DNA of 64,000 nt, taken from positions 2,914,001 through 2,978,000 of the forward strand of contig CBDFMN010000003.1 in assembly GCA_965249685.1 (NCBI GenBank). The letters run 5' to 3'. Shown piece after piece: positions 8,956 to 17,013 of the stretch. This stretch comes from RH-AL1 sp965249685 (GTDB taxonomy: Bacteria > Pseudomonadota > Alphaproteobacteria > Rhizobiales > Beijerinckiaceae). The position numbers and the translations under genes are program-made. Each line of letters begins with the position of its first letter. Positions within the stretch are counted from its first letter, which is position 1. Under the pieces are notes generated by a model. It did not search any database. It saw only the letters and a list, made by a program, of their open reading frames with translations, and was not told where the DNA came from.

Positions 8956-11900
8956 ATGGCACGCACACCCAAGGCCGCCGGCAAGGCGAAGGACGTCGTC
9001 GCGCTCGTTCACGACGAGGCGACGCGCAGGAACATCCCGACGGCGGAGTTGCAGTCCACCGCCGAGATGCTGGAGGAGCAGGCGCCGCTCGCGCCGGTGC
9101 GCTACCCGCGGGCGCGGCCGCTGGCGGAGGGCCAGACGCGTGAGCGGGACCCCGACCTCGATCCGCAGATCGTCTGGCAGGGCGCGCGCATCACCCTGAC
9201 GCAGGCGCAGCGGCGGCAATTGCAGGACACGGGCGAGGTCGAGATCGGCGACGCGCAGCTCGTCTGGCGCGGCAAGGACAGGCAGGACTGGTCCGACCTC
9301 GTGGTGCAGGCGCCGCAGCTCTTCGTGCAGGAGAAGGTGCATCCCAAGGCGATCATCGACGACCTGAAACGCCGCTCCGGCGCGAGCAATGGAAAAGGTT
9401 GGGACGACGCGCCCGACCTCTTCGCCGACTTCAACGGGCTCGACCCGGAGGCGCGCACCGAGTTCTACCAGCACGAAGGCCACTGGACGAACCGCATGAT
9501 CCTCGGCGACTCGCTGCAGGTCATGGCGAGCCTGGCCGAGCGCGAGCAGCTGCGCGGAAAAGTGCAGTGCATCTATTTCGACCCGCCCTACGGCATCAAG
9601 TTCAACTCGAACTGGCAGGTATCCACGCAGTCGCGCGACGTGAAGGATGGTAAGCAAACCGACATCTCGCGCGAGCCCGAGCAGGTGAAGGCGTTCCGCG
9701 ACACCTGGAAGGACGGCATCCATTCCTACCTGACCTACCTGCGCGACCGGCTGAGCGTCGCGCGGGAGTTGTTGACGGAGTCGGGCTCGATCTTCGTGCA
9801 GATTGGCGATGAGAACGTGCATCGCGTTCGGGCTGTAATGGACGAGGTATTTGGCGAGGAAAATTTCTTTCGCACGATCACAATTCGCAAAACCGCAGGA
9901 GATACTACATCCATTATTAAGCCGCAGGCAGACTACATTCTTTGGTATGTGAAAAGCCGTATGCAGATGAAGGGACGTAATCTTTTCGCCGAGAAGGAGG
10001 TCGGTGAAGGAGCGGGCCGGCAGTATGATCGAACCTTGGATGAGTTATCCCGTCTTACACGGAGACTTAGCCGCGATGAGGCTGCTGATATTAGCCTCTT
10101 GGAGGAACACGAGATCGCCTATCGGACAGCAGATCTGAGGCGTCAAGGCTTTAGCGCGACGGCTACAATTTCAGTCCCGTTCGAAGGTCACAATCGTCAT
10201 CCAGGCGCAACGAGGCAATGGAAGACAAACAAACTAGGCTTGTCGCGTCTGCACATGAGTGACAGGCTAGAATTAGTTGGAAATACACTTGAATATCGCA
10301 GGTTGCATCGAGACTGGAAGGTAACAGAGCTCACAAATATATGGATGGACGCTGGAGGAAGTGGCTTCGGTGATCCAAGAATTTACGTGGTACAGACTAT
10401 ATCGCGGGTGATCGAACGCTGCATCCTCATGGCCACCGATCCCGGCGACCTCGTCCTCGACCCGACCTGCGGCTCTGGCACCACCGCCACCGTCGCCGAG
10501 CAATGGGGCCGGCGCTGGATCACCATCGACACCAGCCGCGTCGCCCTCGCGCTCGCCCGCACCCGGCTGATGAGTGCGCGATACCCCTACTATCTCCTCA
10601 CCGATAGCCCGGAAGGGCGGCGCAGGGAGCAGGAGGTGTCGGGCAAGCCGCAACCGCTGGCGGCGACGCAGGGCGACATCCGCCAGGGCTTCGTCACCGA
10701 GCGCGCGCCCCACGTCACCCTGAAGTCGATCGCCAACAACGCCGAGATCGACGTGATCTACGAACGCTGGCAGGCCGTCCTCGAGCCGCTGCGGGAGGCG
10801 CTGAACCAAGCGCTCGGACGCACGTCATTGCGAGCGGAGCGAAGCAAGCCAGAGCCAGCGCTCGGCTCCTGGGTTGCTTCGCCTCCGGCTCGCAATGACG
10901 ATAAGCGCTCCGCTCGCGATGACGAGCCCTTCGAGGACTGGCAGATCCCGCGCGAGGCCGGCGCCGACTGGCCGGCGGACGCCAGGGCCGCGCACGCAAC
11001 ATGGTGGGAGGGGCGCATCGCGCGGCAGCGCGAGATCGACGCCTCCATCGCCAAGGCGGCCGACGTCGAACTGCTCTACGACCGGCCCTACGAGGACAGG
11101 ACGCGCGTGCGCGTCGCCGGGCCGTTCACGGTGGAGTCCCTCTCGCCGCACCGCGTGGTGCCGGCCGACGCCGCCGCGCTGTTCGACGAGGCCGACGAAC
11201 TCCTCGAGGCCGGACCGCGCCCGGCGGGCGGCGCCGCCCCCACCGACTTCGCGGCGATGATCCTCGACAACCTGCGCGCCGCTGGCGTGCACTCGACCGA
11301 GAAGCGCGACGCGATCACCTTCACCGCGCTGACCCCCTGGCCCGGCGCCAAGGGCATCTGCGCCGAAGGCCGCTTCCTGGAAGGCGAGGCCGAGCGCCGC
11401 GCCGCGATCTTCCTCGGGCCGGAGTTCGGCACGCTCGGGCGCAGCGACCTCGTCGCCGCCGCGCGCGAGGCGACCGAGGCGCGCTTCGACGTGCTGATCG
11501 CCTGCGCCTTCGCCTACGACGCCCACGCCTCCGAGTTCACCCGTCTGGGCCCGCTGCCGATCCTGAAGGCCAAGATGAACCCCGACCTGCACATGGCCGG
11601 CGAGCTCAAGACCACCGGCAAGGGCAACCTCTTCGTCGTCTTCGGGGAGCCCGACATCGCCATCGAGACGGTCGAGGGCGACGCCCTGCGCGTGCGCGTC
11701 AAAGGCATCGACGTGTTCGATCCCAACACCGGCGACATCCGCTCCGACGACACCGACGGCATCGCCGCCTGGTTCGTCGACACCGACTACAACGAGGAAA
11801 GCTTCTTCGTCCGCCACGCTTATTTTCTTGGCGCCAACGACCCGTACAAGAGCTTGAAGACAGCCTTGCGGGCCGAGATCGACGAGGCGGCCTGGTCGAC

Positions 11901-12009
11901 GCTCTACAGCGACACGTCGCGGCCGTTCGCGCGGCCGCAGACGGGTCGGATCGCGGTGAAGGTCATCAACCACTTCGGCGACGAAGTGATGAAGGTGTTC
12001 CGGGTTTAA
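8956..12009 (+). CDS. type III-like site-specific DNA methyltransferase (Mod)
   Basis: The product has 1017 residues. It is an amino-methyltransferase (N6-adenine or N4-cytosine) of the beta class: the catalytic DPPY is at 209-212 and the SAM-binding DPTCGSG follows at 502-508. The target-recognition domain of beta-class Mod proteins lies between these motifs. Here the DNA for residues of about 289-492 (roughly 9820-10430) is near 50% G+C in a hand count, while the flanks are clearly G+C-richer, so this domain looks exchanged. A 78-base palindromic repeat (10823-10900) is read in frame at about residues 623-648. The gene is tightly linked to the restriction subunit upstream. The frame is open throughout, so the enzyme is probably active. 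Confidence 0.9.
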   Translation: MARTPKAAGKAKDVVALVHDEATRRNIPTAELQSTAEMLEEQAPLAPVRYPRARPLAEGQTRERDPDLDPQIVWQGARITLTQAQRRQLQDTGEVEIGDAQLVWRGKDRQDWSDLVVQAPQLFVQEKVHPKAIIDDLKRRSGASNGKGWDDAPDLFADFNGLDPEARTEFYQHEGHWTNRMILGDSLQVMASLAEREQLRGKVQCIYFDPPYGIKFNSNWQVSTQSRDVKDGKQTDISREPEQVKAFRDTWKDGIHSYLTYLRDRLSVARELLTESGSIFVQIGDENVHRVRAVMDEVFGEENFFRTITIRKTAGDTTSIIKPQADYILWYVKSRMQMKGRNLFAEKEVGEGAGRQYDRTLDELSRLTRRLSRDEAADISLLEEHEIAYRTADLRRQGFSATATISVPFEGHNRHPGATRQWKTNKLGLSRLHMSDRLELVGNTLEYRRLHRDWKVTELTNIWMDAGGSGFGDPRIYVVQTISRVIERCILMATDPGDLVLDPTCGSGTTATVAEQWGRRWITIDTSRVALALARTRLMSARYPYYLLTDSPEGRRREQEVSGKPQPLAATQGDIRQGFVTERAPHVTLKSIANNAEIDVIYERWQAVLEPLREALNQALGRTSLRAERSKPEPALGSWVASPPARNDDKRSARDDEPFEDWQIPREAGADWPADARAAHATWWEGRIARQREIDASIAKAADVELLYDRPYEDRTRVRVAGPFTVESLSPHRVVPADAAALFDEADELLEAGPRPAGGAAPTDFAAMILDNLRAAGVHSTEKRDAITFTALTPWPGAKGICAEGRFLEGEAERRAAIFLGPEFGTLGRSDLVAAAREATEARFDVLIACAFAYDAHASEFTRLGPLPILKAKMNPDLHMAGELKTTGKGNLFVVFGEPDIAIETVEGDALRVRVKGIDVFDPNTGDIRSDDTDGIAAWFVDTDYNEESFFVRHAYFLGANDPYKSLKTALRAEIDEAAWSTLYSDTSRPFARPQTGRIAVKVINHFGDEVMKVFRV
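10823..10900. repeat. palindromic REP-like repeat inserted in frame in mod
   Basis: The left arm starts CGTCATTGCGAGC and ends GCGAAGCAA; the right arm is its imperfect inverted copy (TTGCTTCG ... GCTCGCAATGACG). Palindromes with this consensus are common dispersed repeats in alphaproteobacterial genomes, normally between genes. Here the element lies inside the Mod gene without breaking the frame and adds an Arg/Ser/Pro-rich insert between the segment REALNQALG and the segment EPFEDWQIP. A further partial copy (CGCTCGCGATGACG) follows the right arm. Confidence 0.8.
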
Positions 12010-12020
12010 GGAGACGAGCG

Positions 12021-12257
12021 ATGCAGGCCCATTCCATGACCTCGCAAGTGTCGGCTCGGACCGAAAGCGAGACGGGCCATCACGCCCTCGCGGAGGAGGC
12101 CGCGGCGCTTGCGAGGGATGCCGCGGCGCTTGCGAGGGAGGCCGCGGCGCTTGCGAGCGCGCCCCATCATGCTTTCGGCGAGACGAAGGACGAGGCCTTG
12201 CGTGCGCCGCCCGCGCGATGGCAAAACCAGAACGACAACGGCCTGAGGCGCGGCTAG
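12021..12257 (+). CDS. small heptad-repeat protein of the island
   Basis: This 78-residue protein has a clear ribosome-binding site (AAGGAG, 8 bases before the ATG) and sits 11 bases after the mod stop and 6 bases before the helicase gene, so it is part of the same operon. Residues 27-47 are three copies of a seven-residue unit, AAALAR(D/E), encoded by three 21-base DNA repeats; this should be a helical, possibly coiled-coil segment. The rest is polar and probably disordered. No known antitoxin or DNA-binding domain is visible. Function unknown; its place next to a RelE-fold gene makes an antitoxin or adaptor role possible, but that is only inference. Confidence 0.65.
   Translation: MQAHSMTSQVSARTESETGHHALAEEAAALARDAAALAREAAALASAPHHAFGETKDEALRAPPARWQNQNDNGLRRG
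12099..12161 (+). repeat. three tandem 21-base repeats
   Basis: The unit begins GCCGCGGCGCTTGCGAG and is repeated three times with almost no change (12099-12119, 12120-12140, 12141-12161). Each unit is seven codons, so gain or loss of a unit would change the length of the helix without shifting the frame. Confidence 0.85.
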
Positions 12258-12263
12258 GCGGCC

Positions 12264-14357
12264 ATGGACTTCCGCATCGCCGACACCTTCACCGACGCCC
12301 TCGCCCGCCTGCCGGCGGCCGAGCAGAAGGCGGTCAAGACCTCGGCCTTCGACCTCCAGCTCGACCCGACCGCGCCCGGCCTCTCGATGCACCGGATCGA
12401 CGCCTCGCGCGACCCGAACTTCTGGTCGGTGCGGGTCAACCGGGACATCCGCATCATCGTCCACAAGACGCAGGCGAGTCTGCTGCTCGCCTACGTCGAC
12501 CACCACGACAAAGCCTACGGCTGGGCCGAGCGGCGACGCATCGAGGCGCACCCCCGCACCGGCGCCGTGCAGATCGTCGAGGTGCGCGCGCTGGTCGAGG
12601 ATGCCCGGCCGCCGCTCTTCGCCCGCACGGCGGACCCTGTGCCGTCGACGCAAGCGCCGGCACCCGAGACCGCGCTTTTCGCGGCGCTGACGGCGGACGA
12701 CCTCCTCTCCATCGGCGTGCCGGAGGATTGGATCGCGCCAGTCCAGGGGGCGACCGAGACAGCCTTCTTCGATCTCGCCACGCACCTGCCGGCTGAGGCG
12801 GGCGAGGCGCTGCTCGGCTATGCCGCCGAAGGCCTTCTCAGGCGTCCCCCACCCGTCGCGCCGACCTCCGATCCCTTCGCCCATCCCGACGCGCAGCGCC
12901 GCTTTCGCGCGGTCGAGAACCTCGACGCGTTGCGCGCCGCGCTCGACGCGCCGTGGGAGCGCTGGGCGGTCTTCCTGCATCCCTCGCAGCGCGCCTTCGT
13001 CGAACGCGACTATGACGGTCCGGCGCGCATCGCCGGCTCGGCCGGGACCGGCAAGACCGTGGTGGCGCTGCATCGCGCCGTGCGCCTGCTGCGCGCCGAC
13101 CCCAGCGCCCGCGTGCTGCTCACCACCTTCTCGCAACCGCTCGCCGACGCGCTGCGGCGCAAGGTCGACGTCCTTGCCGGCTCGGATACGACTGTGGTCC
13201 CCCGCCTCACCGTGGCGCCCTTCGACGCGATCGCCGTCGAGCTGTACGAGGCCGCGCTCGGCGCTCGCCCACGTCTCGCAGCCGAGGCGCAGGTTCGCGC
13301 GGCCCTGACCAAGGCCGGCGCGGGGGAGACGTTCGGCGAAGGCTTCCTTTTCGCCGAGTGGACCCACGTCTTCGACGCCTGGCAGGTGACGGGCGCCGCA
13401 GCTTACGCCGCCGTGCCGCGGCTCGGCCGCAAGAATCGCCTCGGCGCCAGGCAGCGCGACCGCCTCGCCGCCGTGTTCCTCGCCGCGCGCGAGGGCCTGC
13501 ACCGCCAGCACCTCATGACCCTCGCCGAAGTGTTCGGGGCCATGGCGCGTCATCACGGCGCGCGCGCACCCAAGCCCTTCTCCCACGTCGTCGTGGACGA
13601 GGCGCAGGACCTCGGCGTGTCCGAATTGCGTTTTCTCGCCGCGATCGTACCCCCGGGGCCGAACGGCCTCTTCTTCGCCGGTGACCTCGGCCAGCGCATT
13701 TTTCAGCAGCCGTTCTCCTGGAAAGGGCTCGGCGTCGACCTTCGCGGGCGCTCCGCGACGCTGAAGGTGAACTACCGCACCTCGCACCAGATCCGGCAGA
13801 TGGCGGATCGGCTGCTGCCGCCGGTGGTCCGCGACGTCGATAATCGCGAGGAAGAGCGCAAGGGCACGATCTCCGTCTTTGACGGACCCGTCCCGGAGGT
13901 GGCGGTAGGGGGAAGCATCGAGGAGGAGCGTGACCGCGTCGTGACGTTCTTACTGGCTGCCGTCGCCTCCGGCATTGTACCGGCCGAGATCGGTCTCTTC
14001 GTCCGCTCGCGCGCCGAACTAGGGCGCGCCCACGCAGCGGCTGAAGCGGCAAACCTGCCGTGGGCCGACTTCACGGATCGATCGTCGGCGACCGCCGGTA
14101 AGGCCGGCATCGGTGTGATGCATCTCGCCAAAGGCCTCGAATTCAAGGCGGTGGTCGTGATGGCTTGCGATGCTGACGTCCTGCCGCTCAAGACGCGCAT
14201 GGATGCCGCGATCGACGAGGCTGATCTCGACGAAGTCTTCGAGACCGAACGACAGCTCTTCTATGTCGCCTGCACTAGAGCGCGCGACAGACTCTTCATA
14301 TCGGGACGGCGGCCGGCCTCCGACTATTTGGCAGATCTTCTACCGTCCATGAGCTGA
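12264..14357 (+). CDS. RelE/ParE-fold domain fused to UvrD-family (SF1) helicase
   Basis: This 697-residue protein joins two parts. Residues 1 to about 95 look like a RelE/ParE toxin-fold domain: an N-terminal helix pair, a central strand with SVRVNRDIRIIV, and the ending YVDHHDKAYGWAERR. From about residue 215 on it is a complete UvrD-type superfamily 1 helicase: GSAGTGKT at 258-265, DEAQ at 445-448, a Gln-rich motif III (GDLGQRIFQQ), motif IV around NYRTSHQIR, and motif VI YVACTRAR at 667-674. It ends the island operon. Helicases of this type fused to a toxin fold are not part of classical type III restriction systems, so its role (anti-phage effector, DNA processing, or regulation) is open. 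Confidence 0.85.
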   Translation: MDFRIADTFTDALARLPAAEQKAVKTSAFDLQLDPTAPGLSMHRIDASRDPNFWSVRVNRDIRIIVHKTQASLLLAYVDHHDKAYGWAERRRIEAHPRTGAVQIVEVRALVEDARPPLFARTADPVPSTQAPAPETALFAALTADDLLSIGVPEDWIAPVQGATETAFFDLATHLPAEAGEALLGYAAEGLLRRPPPVAPTSDPFAHPDAQRRFRAVENLDALRAALDAPWERWAVFLHPSQRAFVERDYDGPARIAGSAGTGKTVVALHRAVRLLRADPSARVLLTTFSQPLADALRRKVDVLAGSDTTVVPRLTVAPFDAIAVELYEAALGARPRLAAEAQVRAALTKAGAGETFGEGFLFAEWTHVFDAWQVTGAAAYAAVPRLGRKNRLGARQRDRLAAVFLAAREGLHRQHLMTLAEVFGAMARHHGARAPKPFSHVVVDEAQDLGVSELRFLAAIVPPGPNGLFFAGDLGQRIFQQPFSWKGLGVDLRGRSATLKVNYRTSHQIRQMADRLLPPVVRDVDNREEERKGTISVFDGPVPEVAVGGSIEEERDRVVTFLLAAVASGIVPAEIGLFVRSRAELGRAHAAAEAANLPWADFTDRSSATAGKAGIGVMHLAKGLEFKAVVVMACDADVLPLKTRMDAAIDEADLDEVFETERQLFYVACTRARDRLFISGRRPASDYLADLLPSMS

Positions 14358-14378
14358 CACCGAACACAAGGCGGGCTC

Positions 14379-14455
14379 TGGTAGCGGAGGAGGGACTCGA
14401 ACCCCCGACACGGGGATTATGATTCCCCTGCTCTAGCCGGCTGAGCTACTCCGCC
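14379..14455 (-). tRNA. tRNA-Met(CAT), elongator type
   Basis: On the minus strand the 77-base sequence folds into a standard cloverleaf: acceptor GGCGGAG with CTCCGCT, D-stem GCTC/GAGC, anticodon stem GGGGA/TCCCC around ATCATAA, and T-arm GGGGG-TTCGAGT-CCCTC. The anticodon is CAT at 14421-14419 and CCA is encoded. The acceptor is closed by a G-T pair, unlike the unpaired end of initiator tRNA, and the body resembles alphaproteobacterial elongator tRNA-Met. A CAT anticodon modified for Ile is the alternative. Its 3-prime end faces the island. Confidence 0.93.
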
Positions 14456-14547
14456 ACGGCGGGCCGTTGGGACGGCTGCGCGAGGGGCGAGCATTAGGAT
14501 GGGAGCCGGCAGAGTGTCAAGGTTGGTGCGGTGGCAAAAGCCGCGCG

Positions 14548-15213
14548 TCAACGCTTGGCGATGCGGGTCAGGGTAAACAGGCCGAGCGGCGCGATCTGAC
14601 GACGTTCGGCGAGGTGCATGGCGGGGCGGGTGGCGATCCAATCGGCGATGACGTGCCATGGGAACTGCGGGTGCCAGCCGAGCGCGGCGCTGCGGCGGCC
14701 GAGCCATGCCTCCAGGGCGGCGAGGGGGCCGGCCTCGGCTCCGACGTGGTTGACGAGCACGATCTCGCCGCCGGGCTTGGTCACGCGCGCCCATTCGTCG
14801 AGGCTCGCATGCGGGTCGGGCACCACGGTCAGCACGTAAGGCGCCACGACGGCATCGAAGCTGGCATCGGGGAAGCCGAGGCTCATCGCATCCATGACCG
14901 CGAGGCCCTCGACATAGCGCAGGCCCCGCGCGGCGACCCGATCGCGTGCCTTCGCGAGCATCGGCCGCGAGAGGTCGACGCCGACGAGCCTCGTGGCGGG
15001 ATCGAACATCGGCAGTTCGAGTCCGGTGCCCACGCCGACGTCGAGCACGCGGCCGCCAGGCCGGCTCGCCGCCGCCGCGGCTGCCACACGCCCTGGGCGC
15101 ATCACCAGAGCGAAGGTGAGGTCGTAGACCGGCGCCCAGCGGGCATAGGCGGCCTCGACGTCGGCGTTGCCGATCGCCGATCTATCGGCTAGCGCCGGCG
15201 GAGATCGGCTCAC
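14548..15213 (-). CDS. class I SAM-dependent methyltransferase (PmtA-like)
   Basis: The product has 221 residues and is a Rossmann-fold methyltransferase with motif I LDVGVGTGLEL, an acidic GVDLSRPM motif II and a post-I region FDAVVAPYVL. The sequence resembles phosphatidylethanolamine N-methyltransferases of the alphaproteobacterial (PmtA, Rhodobacter-type) group, which make phosphatidylcholine precursors; ubiquinone-type methyltransferases are the alternative. The GTG start overlaps the mnmA stop (GTGA), so it is translationally coupled to mnmA, and the longer frame upstream is mnmA DNA read out of frame. Confidence 0.8.
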   Translation of the reverse strand: MSRSPPALADRSAIGNADVEAAYARWAPVYDLTFALVMRPGRVAAAAAASRPGGRVLDVGVGTGLELPMFDPATRLVGVDLSRPMLAKARDRVAARGLRYVEGLAVMDAMSLGFPDASFDAVVAPYVLTVVPDPHASLDEWARVTKPGGEIVLVNHVGAEAGPLAALEAWLGRRSAALGWHPQFPWHVIADWIATRPAMHLAERRQIAPLGLFTLTRIAKR

Positions 15214-16400
15214 AACGCGGGCGCGGTGGCGCGGGCCGGTCGAGCGGTCAGGGATGGCGCGGGAGGGCGGGTGATCGTGCCCCCTCCCAGAACCCGCGCG
15301 CCAGGCGCGTCCGAGTCGTAGAAGACGCAGGCCTGACCCGGCGCGACCGCGCTTTCCGCCTGCGGAAAGGTGACGCTGACCAAGCCGTCCCGCGCGAACA
15401 GCGTGGCCGGCACCGGCGGCCGCGTCGAGCGGGTGCGCACGAACAGCGGCGCACCCGCCGCGGGCCACGCGTCCAAGCGGCCGGCGCCGAGCCAGTTGAC
15501 GGCGCGCAGGGGCACGCTGCGGGTCAACAGCGCCTCGCGCGGGCCGACCACGACGCGCGCGCTCGCCGGCTCGATGGCGGTGACGAACAGCGGCGCGCCC
15601 GCGTTCGCCGGGACGCCGCCGAGGTTCAGGCCACGACGCTGGCCAACCGTGTAATGGACGATGCCTTCGTGGCGGCCGAGCACGCGGCCGGCCGCATCGA
15701 CGACCTCGCCTGGCACCATCGCGTCGGGGCGCAGGCGTGCCACCGTGCTGCTGTAGCGCCCGTTCGGGACGAAGCAGATGTCCTGACTGTCGGGCTTGTC
15801 GGCGGTGAGAAGGCCGAACTCTCCCGCGAGTTCGCGCACCCGTGCCTTCGGTAGCGCGCCGAGGGGAAAGCGCAGCCAGGCGAGCTGGTCCGGCGTCGTG
15901 CCGTAGAGGAAGTAGCTCTGGTCGCGTGCGGGGTCGGCACCGCGGAACAGGCCGCGGGTGCCGTCGGGCAGAGCCCGAGTGACGCAATAATGGCCGGTGG
16001 CGAGCGCGTCGGCGCCGAGGTCGCGCGCGGTGTCGAGGAGGTCGGCGAATTTCACCGCGCTGTTGCAGGCGGCGCAGGGCACCGGCGTCTCGCCCGCCGC
16101 GTAGCCCGCGGCAAACGGGTCGATGACGGCTTCGCGGAACCGCGCCTCGTAGTCCAGGACGTAATGTGGGATGCCGAGGGCGGTCGCAACGGCGCGAGCG
16201 TCGCCGATGTCGCGCCCGGCGCAGCAGGCGCCCTTCCGCCCGGCGGCGGCACCATCGTCGTAGAGCTGCAGGGTGATGCCGACGACGTCGTACCCCTCGG
16301 CCCGCAGCAGGGCTGCGACCACGGACGAGTCGACCCCGCCGGACATGGCGACGACGACGCGCGTCGCTGAGGGAGGTTTGGCGAAGTCGAGGCTGTTCAA
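15210..16400 (-). CDS. mnmA: tRNA-specific 2-thiouridylase MnmA
   Basis: MnmA puts sulfur on uridine 34 of tRNA-Lys, -Glu and -Gln in the cytoplasm, using ATP and a persulfide. The 396-residue product has the PP-loop SGGVDS at residues 20-25, the catalytic cysteine in VPCAACN, and the second cysteine in DSQDICFVP. The start is placed at a TTG because homologues begin with an MNSLDF-like sequence and this is where similarity starts; an ATG 25 codons upstream (16475) is an alternative. The methyltransferase gene follows with a 4-base overlap. Confidence 0.93.
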   Translation of the reverse strand: MNSLDFAKPPSATRVVVAMSGGVDSSVVAALLRAEGYDVVGITLQLYDDGAAAGRKGACCAGRDIGDARAVATALGIPHYVLDYEARFREAVIDPFAAGYAAGETPVPCAACNSAVKFADLLDTARDLGADALATGHYCVTRALPDGTRGLFRGADPARDQSYFLYGTTPDQLAWLRFPLGALPKARVRELAGEFGLLTADKPDSQDICFVPNGRYSSTVARLRPDAMVPGEVVDAAGRVLGRHEGIVHYTVGQRRGLNLGGVPANAGAPLFVTAIEPASARVVVGPREALLTRSVPLRAVNWLGAGRLDAWPAAGAPLFVRTRSTRPPVPATLFARDGLVSVTFPQAESAVAPGQACVFYDSDAPGARVLGGGTITRPPAPSLTARPARATAPAL

Positions 16401-16719
16401 GGCGGGTCCGGGGTTGAAAGCGCGCCTCGCGATGCGCGTGCGCTCGTCATATCGGCAGCGTGGGCGCGGAGGCAAGGCGGCCGCGGCAAAGTCGCCGTGC
16501 GCCGGCGCTTATCGCCTCGTTTACCATATCGGGACGGGCTACACTTGCGCCGATGTTCCAAACGGAAACAGAGCGCGAGCGATGTTGATGATTTGGCAAG
16601 TTGTCGCCGGCCTCAAACCAGTTTTCCTTTCAAATCCAGGCTGTTGACTTAGGTAAATGTTAAAGCGCGGCGGCTATCGTCTGCCTCAGCGTAAAGCTGC
16701 GTTGTTGTGAGTACATGTG
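16401..16719. other. divergent intergenic region between mnmA and sciP
   Basis: These 319 bases hold the start regions of mnmA (minus) and sciP (plus). The only recognised element is a CtrA-type box at 16649-16663. The part closest to sciP is locally A+T-rich (around 16600-16665), as expected for a promoter. Confidence 0.5.
16649..16663 (+). promoter_or_regulatory. putative CtrA-binding box upstream of sciP
   Basis: TTAG-N7-TTAA matches the CtrA consensus TTAA-N7-TTAA at seven of eight positions and lies 57 bases before the sciP start. In Caulobacter sciP is a direct CtrA target and SciP then inhibits CtrA-dependent transcription, so the site fits the known feedback loop. It is a by-eye match. 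Confidence 0.6.
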
Positions 16720-16995
16720 ATGTCCGAGTCCCTGCGTCCCCGGGTGAAATACGTGATCGGGCCCGACGGCAGCCCCCTGACCATCGCCGACCTGCCGCCG
16801 AGCAGCACCAAGCGGTGGGTCATCCGCCGCAAGGCGGAAGTCGTCGCCGCGGTGCGGGGGGGGCTGCTCTCTCTCGAGGAGGCCTGCCTGCGCTACAAGC
16901 TGACCGTCGACGAGTTCCTGTCGTGGCAGATGTCCATCGACCAGCATGGCTTGGCCGGGTTGCGCACAACGCGGCTGCAGCATTACCGCGCCTGA
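16720..16995 (+). CDS. sciP: CtrA inhibitor SciP (DUF1153)
   Basis: SciP is a small helix-turn-helix protein that binds CtrA and blocks its activation of target promoters after DNA replication starts. The 91-residue product is nearly collinear with Caulobacter SciP, with the signature VKYVIGPDGSPLT near the start, RWVIRRKAEVV in the middle, and LEEAC...LTVDEFLSWQ in the helix-turn-helix. An adjacent in-frame GTG one codon upstream is a possible start; the ATG is preferred by family length. The CtrA-type box upstream supports cell-cycle control. Confidence 0.93.
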   Translation: MSESLRPRVKYVIGPDGSPLTIADLPPSSTKRWVIRRKAEVVAAVRGGLLSLEEACLRYKLTVDEFLSWQMSIDQHGLAGLRTTRLQHYRA

Positions 16996-17013
16996 GAGGG
17001 ACGGACGCGCTGA

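Noticed and set aside
7285..9822. A long open frame (845 codons) on the minus strand across the restriction and mod genes
   Set aside because: It mirrors the codon structure of the two genes on the plus strand, is rich in Arg, Val, Leu and His as expected for antisense frames in G+C-rich DNA, and has no domain signal.
12006..13787. A 593-codon minus-strand frame across the helicase gene
   Set aside because: Antisense artefact of the helicase reading frame; the plus-strand protein has all helicase motifs.
5622..14378. Possible attachment-site duplication flanking the island at tRNA-Met
   Set aside because: The 3-prime end of the tRNA was compared by eye with the sequence between 5600 and 5935; no copy was found, and there is no integrase gene. 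Integration at the tRNA remains only a suggestion.
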